Shown here: positions 30,821 to 40,109 of the stretch, one piece after another
Numbering within the stretch: position 1 is the first letter of the stretch
Layout: every line of letters starts with the position of its first letter
NCBI GenBank assembly: GCA_025062245.1
Contig: JANXAD010000001.1
Coordinates: 1-64,000 of the forward strand
DNA length: 64,000 bases
Source: Thermodesulfobacteriaceae bacterium
GTDB taxonomy: Bacteria > Desulfobacterota > Thermodesulfobacteria > Thermodesulfobacteriales > Thermodesulfobacteriaceae
Direction: 5' to 3'
Notes under the pieces: model-generated
The model's input: the letters and a program-made list of their open reading frames with translations, nothing else
The model's database searches: none
What the model was told of the DNA's origin: nothing
Position numbers and translations under genes: made by a program

Positions 30821-32025
30821 GAAGAGAGCAACTTTTTTACAAACCTTTCCAATCTATCCAGAGCTTCCTCTAAAACCCTTTCTTCAGGAAGAAAGATTAT
30901 TCTGAAATGTTTACTTCCAGGTTTTTGACCAAATCCACTTCCGTGAACCACTACCACACCTTCATCTAAAATGAGTCTTTTAGTAAATTCTAAATCACAA
31001 ACATTGGGGATTTCTATCTTAGGAAAGGCATAGAAAGCTCCTTGAGGCTTTACACAGGAAACACGAGGAATTTGATTTAATCTTTCCCAAAGTAAATCCC
31101 TTCTTCTTCGTAAAACTTCCAACATATTCTTAAGGTAGCCATTTTCGTTATTTAAAGCTATGGGTATAGCGAACTGAAAGGGATGGGGAGCACAAAGTCT
31201 GGCGCGTCCTAACTTATGAATAGCCTCTATATAATCCTCTAAAACTTCCTTAGGTCCAGAAATAATACCCCATCCAATTCTAAAACCTGGAGCAAAATAA
31301 CACTTAGAAAGCCCGTTAAAAGTCACTACCGGAACCTCATCACTTAACGAAGCAATAGAAATATGTTCCACATCTGGGTCTAAAATAAATTGGTCATAAA
31401 TTTCGTCTGAAAAAATTACTAAATGATATTTTTTAGCTATTTCTACTATAGCTTCTAAGGTTTTTTTAGAGTAAACTCCACCTGTGGGATTATTAGGATT
31501 AATAATTACAATTCCTTTAGTTTTTTCATCAATACAACTTTCTATGGTATCCAAATCGGGTTCCCAGTTTTTTTCTTCTTCTAAATAGTAAAATCTGGGT
31601 TCAATTCTGAATTTAGAAACTATAGCTTGATAAAGGGGATAACAGGGGCAGGGAAGAAGAAGATTTTCTCCAGTATTAAGAAGAGAACAGATGGCAAATT
31701 CTATAGCTTCACTTGCTCCTTGGGTAATGAAAATATCTACGGGTTTAATACCCTTTCTTTCTGCATAGGCTTTAATAGCAGAAATAGCTTCTGGAATGCC
31801 TTCTGATTCAGAGTAGGAATTATGGTTTTCTAACATAGCTTTGTAAACTGCTTCAATTAGAGGACGAGGGGTGGTAAAACCATACTTTACAGGGTCTCCG
31901 ATGTTAAGATAAATAAGTTCTTTCCCTAAGGATTTAGCTTTTTTTGAGGTCTCCACTATATCTCTTATAGCGTATTCTACACCAAGAGTTCTTACTGCTG
32001 GTTGAATCTTTTTAAAGAGGCCCAT
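30817..32025 (-). CDS. Class I/II pyridoxal-phosphate aminotransferase
   Basis: LNIGDPVKYGFTTPRPLIEA, NPNNPTGGVYSK, SDEIYDQF, FNGLSKCYFAPGFRIGWG. Confidence 0.93.
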   Translation of the reverse strand: MGLFKKIQPAVRTLGVEYAIRDIVETSKKAKSLGKELIYLNIGDPVKYGFTTPRPLIEAVYKAMLENHNSYSESEGIPEAISAIKAYAERKGIKPVDIFITQGASEAIEFAICSLLNTGENLLLPCPCYPLYQAIVSKFRIEPRFYYLEEEKNWEPDLDTIESCIDEKTKGIVIINPNNPTGGVYSKKTLEAIVEIAKKYHLVIFSDEIYDQFILDPDVEHISIASLSDEVPVVTFNGLSKCYFAPGFRIGWGIISGPKEVLEDYIEAIHKLGRARLCAPHPFQFAIPIALNNENGYLKNMLEVLRRRRDLLWERLNQIPRVSCVKPQGAFYAFPKIEIPNVCDLEFTKRLILDEGVVVVHGSGFGQKPGSKHFRIIFLPEERVLEEALDRLERFVKKLLSS

Positions 32026-32092
32026 TTTAGATGCACCTCAAAAAAATTTTTATTAAATCTTAAATCATCCTACAAAATCTTAATTTGTCAAT

Positions 32093-32997
32093 GGATTGAG
32101 GAGTTTTTTTCTTAATCATCTGCATAAGTATCGCCTGTTATCGGAAGGTAAGAAAGTGGTAAAATTAAAAAATCAAAAAATCAATCCCAGGAGGGCCTCT
32201 CTATGAAAAAGGGAAAAAAACCCAAGGTAAGTGTGGAATCAAGATACAAAAATACTTGAAAGACTTAAACTTTATTAAAGAAGCTTCTTTTAAAGATTCA
32301 TAACAAATATGGCACTCAAGCTACTAAAGAAGCTTATGGAGTATCTAAAAGCACTGTTTACAGGTGAAAGAAATTTTTAAGGGAAAGTGGAGGTAAAGAG
32401 AAAGGCTCAGAGGCAGTGGAGATAGGAGATCCCGAATAGGTAAGGAAAAGCTTAAGCCTTTTTTTATGCAAAGACAGGGAGGCTTGTGGAGAAGGTGAAA
32501 AAGAGGAATAAGAGGAGATATAAGGGCAAGAGAGGGAAAGGGCCTTGGGGAGCTAGTGAGAATAGATAGCATAGTGTATTTTTTAAAACGAGATAAAGAG
32601 GTATATAATAGCTGGGAAGATACACATAGGAGATTTGGATTGGCTATGGGGATAGTAATTTATTTATTGAGGAGGAGTGCGAAGGATTTTATGAAAGAGG
32701 TTTAGAGGGGTAGCGCCTTTTGAGATAAAAGGGGGGTGCAAAGAAGAATAATGGGAGTTAAGTTTTTGAGGGAATTTGAGAGGTATTTAGAGGAAGAGGG
32801 GATAGAGCACTATTTTAATTATTTGAGGAATCCGAAGGAGAATAGTAGTGTTAAGCGATTTAATAGGAGGTTGGATGCGGATTTGAGAGACCTATATGGA
32901 GGAGTTGTGGTATGAGGTGGAGAGGGGCCTTATGGATTGAGTGAAAATTTCCGTTAAGATGGTATTACGAAAATTAGTCAAAAGTTTTACTCAGTCC
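32093..32997 (+). mobile_element. Decayed ~0.9 kb insertion sequence (rve/IS481-like) with degenerate terminal inverted repeats
   Basis: Left GGATTGAGGAGTTTTTTTCTTAATC.. and right-end reverse complement GGACTGAGTAAAACTTTTGACTAAT.. are alignable; flanks tCAAT/cCAAT; transposase remnant inside. Confidence 0.65.
32203..32965 (+). pseudogene. Decayed rve-type (IS481-like) transposase
   Basis: Across frames and stops: MKKGKKPKVSVESRYKNT*, NKYGTQATKEAYGVSKSTVYRWKKFLRESGGK, ELVRIDSIVYFLKRDKEVYNSWEDTHRRFGLAMG, GVKFLREFERYLEEEGIEHYFNYLRNPKENSSVKRFNRRLDADLRDLY. Confidence 0.8.
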
Positions 32998-33062
32998 CCA
33001 ATCATATGGTCTTATACATCATCTTGGAGAAACTAAAAAATTTTGGTAAACTAAATTTTAGA

Positions 33063-34331
33063 ATGAAAGGAGCTCTTATCTTTGTAGGTAACGAACTGGT
33101 TTCAGGAGAAATCTTAAATACCAATAGCTTTTTAGCCTGTCAAAGGTTAACCCAAGAGGGTTACTCAATTAAAGAAATAGTAACCCTTCCTGATGAAAAA
33201 GATCTTTTAGTAAAGTATTTAAGAAAATTCTTTAAAAAATACGAATTCATATTAGTTTCGGGAGGATTGGGACCCACAGATGATGATATAACCAATTTGG
33301 CTGTAGCTAAAGCCTTTGACCTACCTTTAATAGAAGATTCAAATTTCAGTTCAGCTATTTTAAGTTCCAAGGATTATAAATTTTCTCAAGAAATAGCTCA
33401 AAAGATGGCCCTACTTCCTAAAGGTGCCCTAACTCTTTCTAAAAATTTTTCCATGGCGGGTTACTATTTAGAATTAGAAAATAAACTTCTATTTTTTTTG
33501 CCTGGAGTACCAGAACAATTTAGTTTTTTACTGGAAACGGAAGTTTTGCCCCTTCTTAAAAAAAAGAAAACCGTTATAACCCAAATAGAAAGTTTGGTCT
33601 TTCGCTTTTTTGATCTCAGTGAAACCGATTTAAATCTATTTTTAAATCAACTCCAAAAAAAAGAGGTTTACAAAAATCTAAGTATAGGATATTATCCTAT
33701 TTTTCCTGAAGTAAAATTGGTAGTTAAAGGAGAAAAAGAAGAAATAAAGCCTTTAGAGGATTTGCTTAAGGAACAATTTAAGTATAATCTGGTAAGCCTT
33801 GAAGATGAAAGTTTACCTTTGGTGGTTGGTAAACTTTTAACCCAGAGAGGAGAGAAGCTTTCTGTAGCTGAATCCTGTTCGGGAGGATATCTTTCTTCTT
33901 TAATTACCTCTGTTTCTGGAAGTTCTCAGTATTTTGAGAGGGGCTTTATAACCTATAGTCCCTTAAGTAAGATAGAACTTTTGGGAGTCAAAGAGGAAAC
34001 CCTTGAAAAATTTGGAGTAATAAGTTTTGAAACTGCCTTGGAGATGGCAGAAGGGGCTCTAAAACGAGCTAAGGTAGATTACGCTTTGTCTCTAACTGGA
34101 TTAGCAGGACCTACAGGAGGAACAGAAGAAACTCCTGTGGGTACGGTCTTTATTGGATTAGCTGGTAAAAACAACCTTAAAGCCTTTAAGTTTAAATTTT
34201 CAGGAAACAGAAAAGAAATTCAAACTTTAGCAAGTTATACTGCTTTAGACCTCTTAAGGAGGAAAATTCTTTATGGTGAGGGCTTTTTTAGCTATAGATT
34301 TGCCCTGGGAGTTAAAGAAAAAAATCTATGA
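33063..34331 (+). CDS. cinA: CinA family competence/damage-inducible protein (nicotinamide-nucleotide amidase)
   Basis: MKGALIFVGNELVSGEILNTNS, VSGGLGPTDDDIT, VAESCSGGYLSSLITSVSGSSQYFERGFITYS, SLTGLAGPTGGTEETPVGTV; start refined to 33063. Confidence 0.95.
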   Translation: MKGALIFVGNELVSGEILNTNSFLACQRLTQEGYSIKEIVTLPDEKDLLVKYLRKFFKKYEFILVSGGLGPTDDDITNLAVAKAFDLPLIEDSNFSSAILSSKDYKFSQEIAQKMALLPKGALTLSKNFSMAGYYLELENKLLFFLPGVPEQFSFLLETEVLPLLKKKKTVITQIESLVFRFFDLSETDLNLFLNQLQKKEVYKNLSIGYYPIFPEVKLVVKGEKEEIKPLEDLLKEQFKYNLVSLEDESLPLVVGKLLTQRGEKLSVAESCSGGYLSSLITSVSGSSQYFERGFITYSPLSKIELLGVKEETLEKFGVISFETALEMAEGALKRAKVDYALSLTGLAGPTGGTEETPVGTVFIGLAGKNNLKAFKFKFSGNRKEIQTLASYTALDLLRRKILYGEGFFSYRFALGVKEKNL

Positions 34332-34848
34332 ACTAAACTCTTTCCCTATCCCTAACTCTCTGAAAATTAAATGGGTAGAAGAGAAAAACCTACATCTAAC
34401 TTTGAAATTTTTTGGAAACATTTCAGAAAATTTACTTATAAAACTTTATCAAGAAACCCTACAGGGCTTTAAAGATTTTACAAGCTTTGAACTCCTCTTA
34501 GAAAATCTGGGATTTTTCCCTGAAAAGGGACTTCCCAAAGTAGTTTGGATAGGAATAAAAGATGAGAAGGAAAAACTTTGGGAAGTTTATAAAACTTTAA
34601 AAAAAATTTTGAAAAAATATAAACTTGAAAACTCTGCTGAGAGGTTTCATCCCCATATCACTTTATTTAGAATTAAAAATCTGGGAAATAAAGAAGACTT
34701 TGAAAAATATTTCCAAGAGATAAATAGCCAAGCTAAATCCTTAAAAAATTTGAAATTTTTAGTAAAGGGCTTAACTTTTTTTAAAAGTACCCTTTATTCT
34801 CACGGACCTATATATAAGGTTCTTTATGAAGTTCTTTTTAAAAACTAA
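34273..34848 (+). CDS. thpR: RNA 2',3'-cyclic phosphodiesterase (2H family)
   Basis: VRAFLAIDLPWELKKKI, two HxT/L motifs LHLTLKFFGN and FHPHITLFRI; overlaps cinA 3' end. Confidence 0.92.
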   Translation: MVRAFLAIDLPWELKKKIYELNSFPIPNSLKIKWVEEKNLHLTLKFFGNISENLLIKLYQETLQGFKDFTSFELLLENLGFFPEKGLPKVVWIGIKDEKEKLWEVYKTLKKILKKYKLENSAERFHPHITLFRIKNLGNKEDFEKYFQEINSQAKSLKNLKFLVKGLTFFKSTLYSHGPIYKVLYEVLFKN

Positions 34849-34865
34849 GTGGAGGAGGTTTTAAG

Positions 34866-35921
34866 GTGAACAGAGATAAAGAAGTTATTTGTTTTTTTGA
34901 GATGCCCTTAGAGTGGCAAAGACAAAAGTATATCCGTAAACTTACGAAAAAACTTGAAGAAATAAATAGGGAAGCTGAACTTCTTTTTGTGGACTATCCT
35001 CTTAATGAAAATACTGCCTCAGAACATTATAATATCTCCATTGCAGTAATTTACATTAACTCCTGTATAAATTCCCAAACCTTAGAAAAGTTACATAATT
35101 TAAGGTTTTTAATTACCAGGACTACAGGAATAGATCATATTGACCTTTTGGCTTGTAAACGCAGAGGAGTTACAGTAGCAAATCTTCCCTATTATGCCTC
35201 GGTTACGGTAGCTGAACATACTATAGCTTTTATGTTTGCTTTAGCTAGAAAAATGAAAAGTGCCATAGAAAAAACTCAGAGATTTAATTTTTCTCGGGAT
35301 GGACTTTTGGGTTTAGACCTTTATGGAAAAACCATAGGAGTTATCGGAACAGGTAACATAGGAAAAGAGATAGTAAGAATGGCCTACGGAATAGGTATGA
35401 AAATTTTAGCTCACGATATTAATCCCTCTAAGGAATTGGCAGAAAAATATGAAGTAAATTATGTAAGCTTAGAAGAACTCTTAGAAAAATCAGATGTCAT
35501 TATTGTGATGGTGCCCTATTATTCTAAAACTCATCATCTTATAAATAAAAATAATATTAAATTAATCAAGGATACTGCCATGTTAATTAATACTGCCAGA
35601 GGACCTGTGGTAGATACAGAGGCTCTGATATGGGCTTTAGAGAATGGAAAACTTAAGGGGGGGGTAGCTTTAGATGTCTTTGAGGGAGAAAAGGTCTTAT
35701 TAGAAAGAAGTTATTTAAAGGAGGAGGTTCAACTCTCTATAGAGGAAAGAAAAGCTCTGAGAACCTTACACCTCTTACAGTATTCAAACGTGATGCTTAC
35801 TCCCCATGTAGCCCATTATAGTGCAGAAGCAGTAGAAAGAGTTATAGATTGTGTAGTGGAAGATATTATCTATTTTCTTTTATATAGAACCAGTAAAGTT
35901 ACTTTTCAAGTTTACTTTTAA
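34866..35921 (+). CDS. D-isomer-specific 2-hydroxyacid dehydrogenase, copy 1 (catalytic His retained)
   Basis: GVIGTGNIGKEIVRMA, NTARGPVVDTEALIWALENGKLKGGVALDVFEGE, LTPHVAHYS; GTG start. Confidence 0.9.
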   Translation: MNRDKEVICFFEMPLEWQRQKYIRKLTKKLEEINREAELLFVDYPLNENTASEHYNISIAVIYINSCINSQTLEKLHNLRFLITRTTGIDHIDLLACKRRGVTVANLPYYASVTVAEHTIAFMFALARKMKSAIEKTQRFNFSRDGLLGLDLYGKTIGVIGTGNIGKEIVRMAYGIGMKILAHDINPSKELAEKYEVNYVSLEELLEKSDVIIVMVPYYSKTHHLINKNNIKLIKDTAMLINTARGPVVDTEALIWALENGKLKGGVALDVFEGEKVLLERSYLKEEVQLSIEERKALRTLHLLQYSNVMLTPHVAHYSAEAVERVIDCVVEDIIYFLLYRTSKVTFQVYF

Positions 35922-35939
35922 AAAAGAGGAGGTCTTTTT

Positions 35940-36986
35940 ATGCACGAAAAAATTTGTTTTTTTGAGATCACTAAGGATTGGGACCCGGAATCCTATTCTC
36001 AAAAAATAAAAAATAAATTGGAAGAAGTTCAAAAAAGAGCAGAGATTCTTTTTGTAGAGGAACCTTTAAAGGAGGAAAATGCAGGAAATCATTGGGACAT
36101 TACCATAGCTTCTATTTACTTAGATTCGGTGATAAATGAGCAAATTTTACAAAAAATGCCTTCCCTAAAACTTATCATTACCAGAACGGTAGGGTTTGAC
36201 CACATAGATATCTTAGCCTGTAAAAGAAGGGGTATTATAGTTTCTAATGTTCCAAGTTATGCCCCTATTACAGCTGCAGAATATGTTTTCAGTTTAATTT
36301 TTACCTTAGCCAGAAGATTTCAAGTCGCCTTAGAAAAGATTAAAAATTTTGATTTTTCAAGAGAAGGACTTTTAAGTATAGACCTTTTCCAAAAGACCAT
36401 AGGTATCATAGGAACAGGAAACATTGGAAGTGAGGTAGCCAGATTAGCCTATGGAATAGGAATGAGAGTTATAGCCTACGATATTAATCCTTCTTCTCTA
36501 CTGGTAGAAAAATATAAGGTAGAATATGTTTCTTTAGAACAGCTTTTAAAAGAGTCAGATATCATCATTTTAATGATTCCCTATTATTCTAAAACCTATC
36601 ACTTTATTAACAAAGAAAATATAAGATTGGTTAAGGAAAATGCCATGTTAATTAATGTAGCCCGAGGTCCTTTAGTTGAGACTGATGCCTTGCTATGGGC
36701 TTTAGAGAATGGAAAACTTAAAGGAGGAGTGGCTTTAGATGTTTTTGAGGGAGATTACCTTTTTTTAGAAGAACTTTATTTAAAAGATCAAAGCATACCT
36801 TGGGAGGAGTGTCAAAAAAGTTTAAAAGCTCTTAAGCTTTTAAGTTATCCCCAAGTGATTTACACCCCAAGACTGGCAGATTATACTGAAGAAGGATTGG
36901 AAAAATTAAAAGAATTAGTCATAAGAGATATCGTACACTTTTTAACTTACGGAAGTTGTATAACTAAGGTAGAACCTTACTTTTAA
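35940..36986 (+). CDS. D-isomer-specific 2-hydroxyacid dehydrogenase paralogue, copy 2 (catalytic His replaced by Arg)
   Basis: GIIGTGNIGSEVARLA, NVARGPLVETDALLWALENGKLKGGVALDVFEGD, but YTPRLADYT where copy 1 has LTPHVAHYS. Confidence 0.88.
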   Translation: MHEKICFFEITKDWDPESYSQKIKNKLEEVQKRAEILFVEEPLKEENAGNHWDITIASIYLDSVINEQILQKMPSLKLIITRTVGFDHIDILACKRRGIIVSNVPSYAPITAAEYVFSLIFTLARRFQVALEKIKNFDFSREGLLSIDLFQKTIGIIGTGNIGSEVARLAYGIGMRVIAYDINPSSLLVEKYKVEYVSLEQLLKESDIIILMIPYYSKTYHFINKENIRLVKENAMLINVARGPLVETDALLWALENGKLKGGVALDVFEGDYLFLEELYLKDQSIPWEECQKSLKALKLLSYPQVIYTPRLADYTEEGLEKLKELVIRDIVHFLTYGSCITKVEPYF

Positions 36987-38164
36987 AAGCTATAGCCTGC
37001 GGAAACCACTGAAACCACTGAACCTGGACCAAAGGGTAATCCCTCTTGATAATAAATCTCTAAGGAACCTTTTAAATTAGCATAACGCAAAAAAAGATTT
37101 AAAAAATAAAGACAACCGAGACCACAAATTTTCATATCTTTATACTCCTCTGCTTTTTCTAAGAATTTTTCCTCCTCTCCATCTATCGAAAGTTCCATAA
37201 AGATCTTATCAATTTGTAAGGCTTTCTCTATATGGGTATCCGTGGCAGGAAAGAGATCTCCGTATCTAATTCCTAAGTGACAAAAGTCTATTCCCAATAC
37301 TATGTAAGTTTTTTCATCTATTAATTCTATTAAGCCCTCTATTAAGGAACGCACTAAGTCTCTTTGATTAACTAAATGAAAAAGAGGACCTATTAAAATA
37401 GGTAACATTACAAATTCATCTTTCAGCAGATAGTGTAAAAAAAGAGCTTGAAATTCAATAGAGTGTTCCAGTTTATGAGCAATATGGTCAGGATAAAGTT
37501 CTAACCTTTTACTCCTATTAAGGTAAAGAACTCCTCCTCGATCGTTTTTAATTATTCCAAAGGGAGAGGCTAAGTTTTTGGTTAAAACGGAGTAGGGAAG
37601 ATCTAAGTGGTGCCCCACTCCTAAAACAATTATTCTTGAACCTGTAACAGGTTTAAACTTTCTATAGCTTTCCCCAAAAGCTCTGGCTCCTACTTTTATA
37701 TCTATATGAGGAGCAATAAGAATCCGGGGTGAGCTTGAAGAGGGTTGAGCTAAATTTAAAATATCTTCTACAAAAAATTTAGCCTCAGCAGAAGACAAAG
37801 GATAGGCTTGATTTGCATAGGCCATAGGTCTAACCTTTAGTTCCAGCCACTTCTCATAAACCCTATTTTTTATTTCCTCAAATTTCTCACTCCATAAAAA
37901 TCCTTTTTCATTAAGATATTCTACTATTTTTTGAATTTCCTCTAAAGGAACCAAGACTCCCAATTTTTTAGTAGCTTCTACCTGCAAATCTCTTAAATCG
38001 TGATTTCCATCCATCAGAGCCAATAGAAAGCCTAAACTCTGAGGAATTACTAAAATTTCTTCAACCAAACCTACTGGATCTTTAAGTAAAAATACAGGTT
38101 GTCCTTGCCACTCAGAGGGAATAGCATCCACTAACCTCAAAATAGGCTTATAATCGGGACTCAT
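36983..38164 (-). CDS. AmmeMemoRadiSam system protein B (MEMO1 family) with an N-terminal extension
   Basis: ILIAPHIDIKVGARAFGESYRKFK, IIVLGVGHHLDLPYSVLTKN, HSIEFQALFLHYLL, YIVLGIDFCHLG; ~120-aa N-terminal extension. Confidence 0.85.
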   Translation of the reverse strand: MSPDYKPILRLVDAIPSEWQGQPVFLLKDPVGLVEEILVIPQSLGFLLALMDGNHDLRDLQVEATKKLGVLVPLEEIQKIVEYLNEKGFLWSEKFEEIKNRVYEKWLELKVRPMAYANQAYPLSSAEAKFFVEDILNLAQPSSSSPRILIAPHIDIKVGARAFGESYRKFKPVTGSRIIVLGVGHHLDLPYSVLTKNLASPFGIIKNDRGGVLYLNRSKRLELYPDHIAHKLEHSIEFQALFLHYLLKDEFVMLPILIGPLFHLVNQRDLVRSLIEGLIELIDEKTYIVLGIDFCHLGIRYGDLFPATDTHIEKALQIDKIFMELSIDGEEEKFLEKAEEYKDMKICGLGCLYFLNLFLRYANLKGSLEIYYQEGLPFGPGSVVSVVSAGYSF

Positions 38165-38946
38165 TAGCCAACCTCTCCAAAATCTTCTGAAGTTAATTCT
38201 TCACAGGCTAATTTTACCCTCTCTATAGCAGAGTAAAACTCTTCTTCTATAGTTCTAACTCTTAAACCAAAGGCTTTTTGAAAGGCCTTTCTTACAATCT
38301 CACCTTTAAGTAAGGCATTTTCCCAACCAAATTCAGCATACTTTTGATTTACCACCTGATTAAGTTCCATAAGGGCTTGAGCTCTTTTTCTTCTTTCCTT
38401 AGCTGCCTCCTCCAAAGGAAGATCTAAAAACTGATCTATCTTAGAAACAAAATTTTCGTAAAAACTGGCAGGAAATCTACTATCATATTCCTCTATGGCA
38501 AAGCCAAAGGTAATAAAGATAGGATCTTTAAAATAGGTAAAAAGCTCGCTTTCCACTATCTCGGAATTTTCCTTTAAAATATCCATGTATAATCGATAGG
38601 CCTGTTTAGATTTTTCCTTTACATTAGGAGGCTTTTCTGTATTAAATTCTAAAATATAATGATAAAGACTTTCATCTACGATGATAGCTAAAATTTCTCT
38701 AGCTCCTAAATCTCTCATAGCTTCTAAACGATGTCTGCCATCTACTACATAATACTTACCATCCTTGGGAGCTACAATTATGGGAGTTAAAAAACCTAAC
38801 TTTTCTATGACCATTTCTAAGTGCTTTTTCAAGCTCTCAGAGATATCCCTTTGAAAGGGTGGAATAAATATTTCGTCTAATTTAAATAAAGCCAATTTAA
38901 GAACCTGTTTTTTGACAGGCTCTTCAAAGGTAGCAATCTCTTTCAC
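38164..38946 (-). CDS. ParB/Srx-fold N-terminal domain protein
   Basis: IFIPPFQRDISESLKKHLEMVIEKLGFLTPIIVAPKDGKYYVVDGRHRLEAMRDLGAREILAIIVDES. Confidence 0.8.
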   Translation of the reverse strand: MKEIATFEEPVKKQVLKLALFKLDEIFIPPFQRDISESLKKHLEMVIEKLGFLTPIIVAPKDGKYYVVDGRHRLEAMRDLGAREILAIIVDESLYHYILEFNTEKPPNVKEKSKQAYRLYMDILKENSEIVESELFTYFKDPIFITFGFAIEEYDSRFPASFYENFVSKIDQFLDLPLEEAAKERRKRAQALMELNQVVNQKYAEFGWENALLKGEIVRKAFQKAFGLRVRTIEEEFYSAIERVKLACEELTSEDFGEVG

Positions 38947-38969
38947 ACCAACTCCCTCCTTTCACTAAA

Positions 38970-40094
38970 TTAATCGGCACTTCTTCTAAGAAAGGTAGGG
39001 ATTTCCAGTAAATCCTCAGTAATAAAGTCTAAGGAAAATTTTTTCCTCCTTTCTTCTTTTCTTTTCAGAGATTCGTCCAAATAAATTAAACCTTCCTTTT
39101 CTGAGGTTGGGACTTTTTTATCTTCCTTTAATCCTGTAGCAATTACCGTAATCCTTAAAAGATCTCCTAAACTTTCATCAAAAACTATACCCCAAAAGAC
39201 TTTAGCATCTGGATGAAGTTCCTTAGAAATAGTAGAGGTAATAATTTGGGTTTCCTGTATAGTGAAAGTTTCAGGACTTACGGTGATATTTAAGATTAAG
39301 CCTTTAGCTCCAGAAATAGATAAATCTTCTAAGAGGGGACTGGAGATGGCCATTTGAGTTGCAATTTCTGCTCTTTCTTCACCGTGGGCCTCCCCCATTC
39401 CCATAAGAGCCAATCCTCCGCTTTCACCCATAACCATTTTTACATCTGCAAAATCAAGATTAATATAACCGGGTGAAAGAATTAAATCTGAAATACCCTT
39501 TACGGCATAATATAATACATCATCTGCTTTTTTAAACATTTCAAAGAGTTTTTCCTGGGGAGCTCCTAAGGTAATTAACCTGTCGTTAGGTATAACTATC
39601 ATAGTATCTACATATTTTTTCAACTCTTCTAAACCCTCTTCAGCCACCTTCATTCTAAATCTTCCTTCAAAGGTAAAAGGTTTAGTTACTACCGCTACCG
39701 TTAAAATTTCCATTTCTTTACATATTCGGGCTATTACGGGAGAAGCTCCTGTTCCTGTGCCTCCTCCCATGCCAGCAGCTATAAAAACCATATCGGCATT
39801 GGCTAAACATTCTCTAATCTCCCTTTCACTCTCTAAAGCAGATTGTCTTCCAATTTCAGGATCCCCCCCTGCTCCTAATCCTTTAGTTAAATTTTTACCT
39901 AAATGAATTTTAGTTGAGGCTAAATTTAAGCTTAAAATCTTATAATCGGTATTGGCTGCTATAAATTCCACTCCTTGAAGTCCCTTTTTTATCATATTTC
40001 CTAAGGCGTTTCCTCCTCCACCACCTACTCCTATAACTTTTATATTAGGTTGAATCTTTAAGTCTCCCTCTTCCCTAAAAATAGAATTAGCCAT
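38970..40094 (-). CDS. ftsZ: Cell division protein FtsZ
   Basis: KVIGVGGGGGNALGNMI, FIAAGMGGGTGTGASPVIARICKE, PNDRLI; divergent C-terminus ending EIPTFLRRSAD. Confidence 0.98.
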   Translation of the reverse strand: MANSIFREEGDLKIQPNIKVIGVGGGGGNALGNMIKKGLQGVEFIAANTDYKILSLNLASTKIHLGKNLTKGLGAGGDPEIGRQSALESEREIRECLANADMVFIAAGMGGGTGTGASPVIARICKEMEILTVAVVTKPFTFEGRFRMKVAEEGLEELKKYVDTMIVIPNDRLITLGAPQEKLFEMFKKADDVLYYAVKGISDLILSPGYINLDFADVKMVMGESGGLALMGMGEAHGEERAEIATQMAISSPLLEDLSISGAKGLILNITVSPETFTIQETQIITSTISKELHPDAKVFWGIVFDESLGDLLRITVIATGLKEDKKVPTSEKEGLIYLDESLKRKEERRKKFSLDFITEDLLEIPTFLRRSAD

Positions 40095-40109
40095 CTTATC
40101 CCTCCTAAG

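Noticed and set aside
32345-32572. - strand 75-aa ORF in the cinA upstream gap
   Set aside because: Antisense to the decayed transposase, whose + strand reading explains the sequence better.
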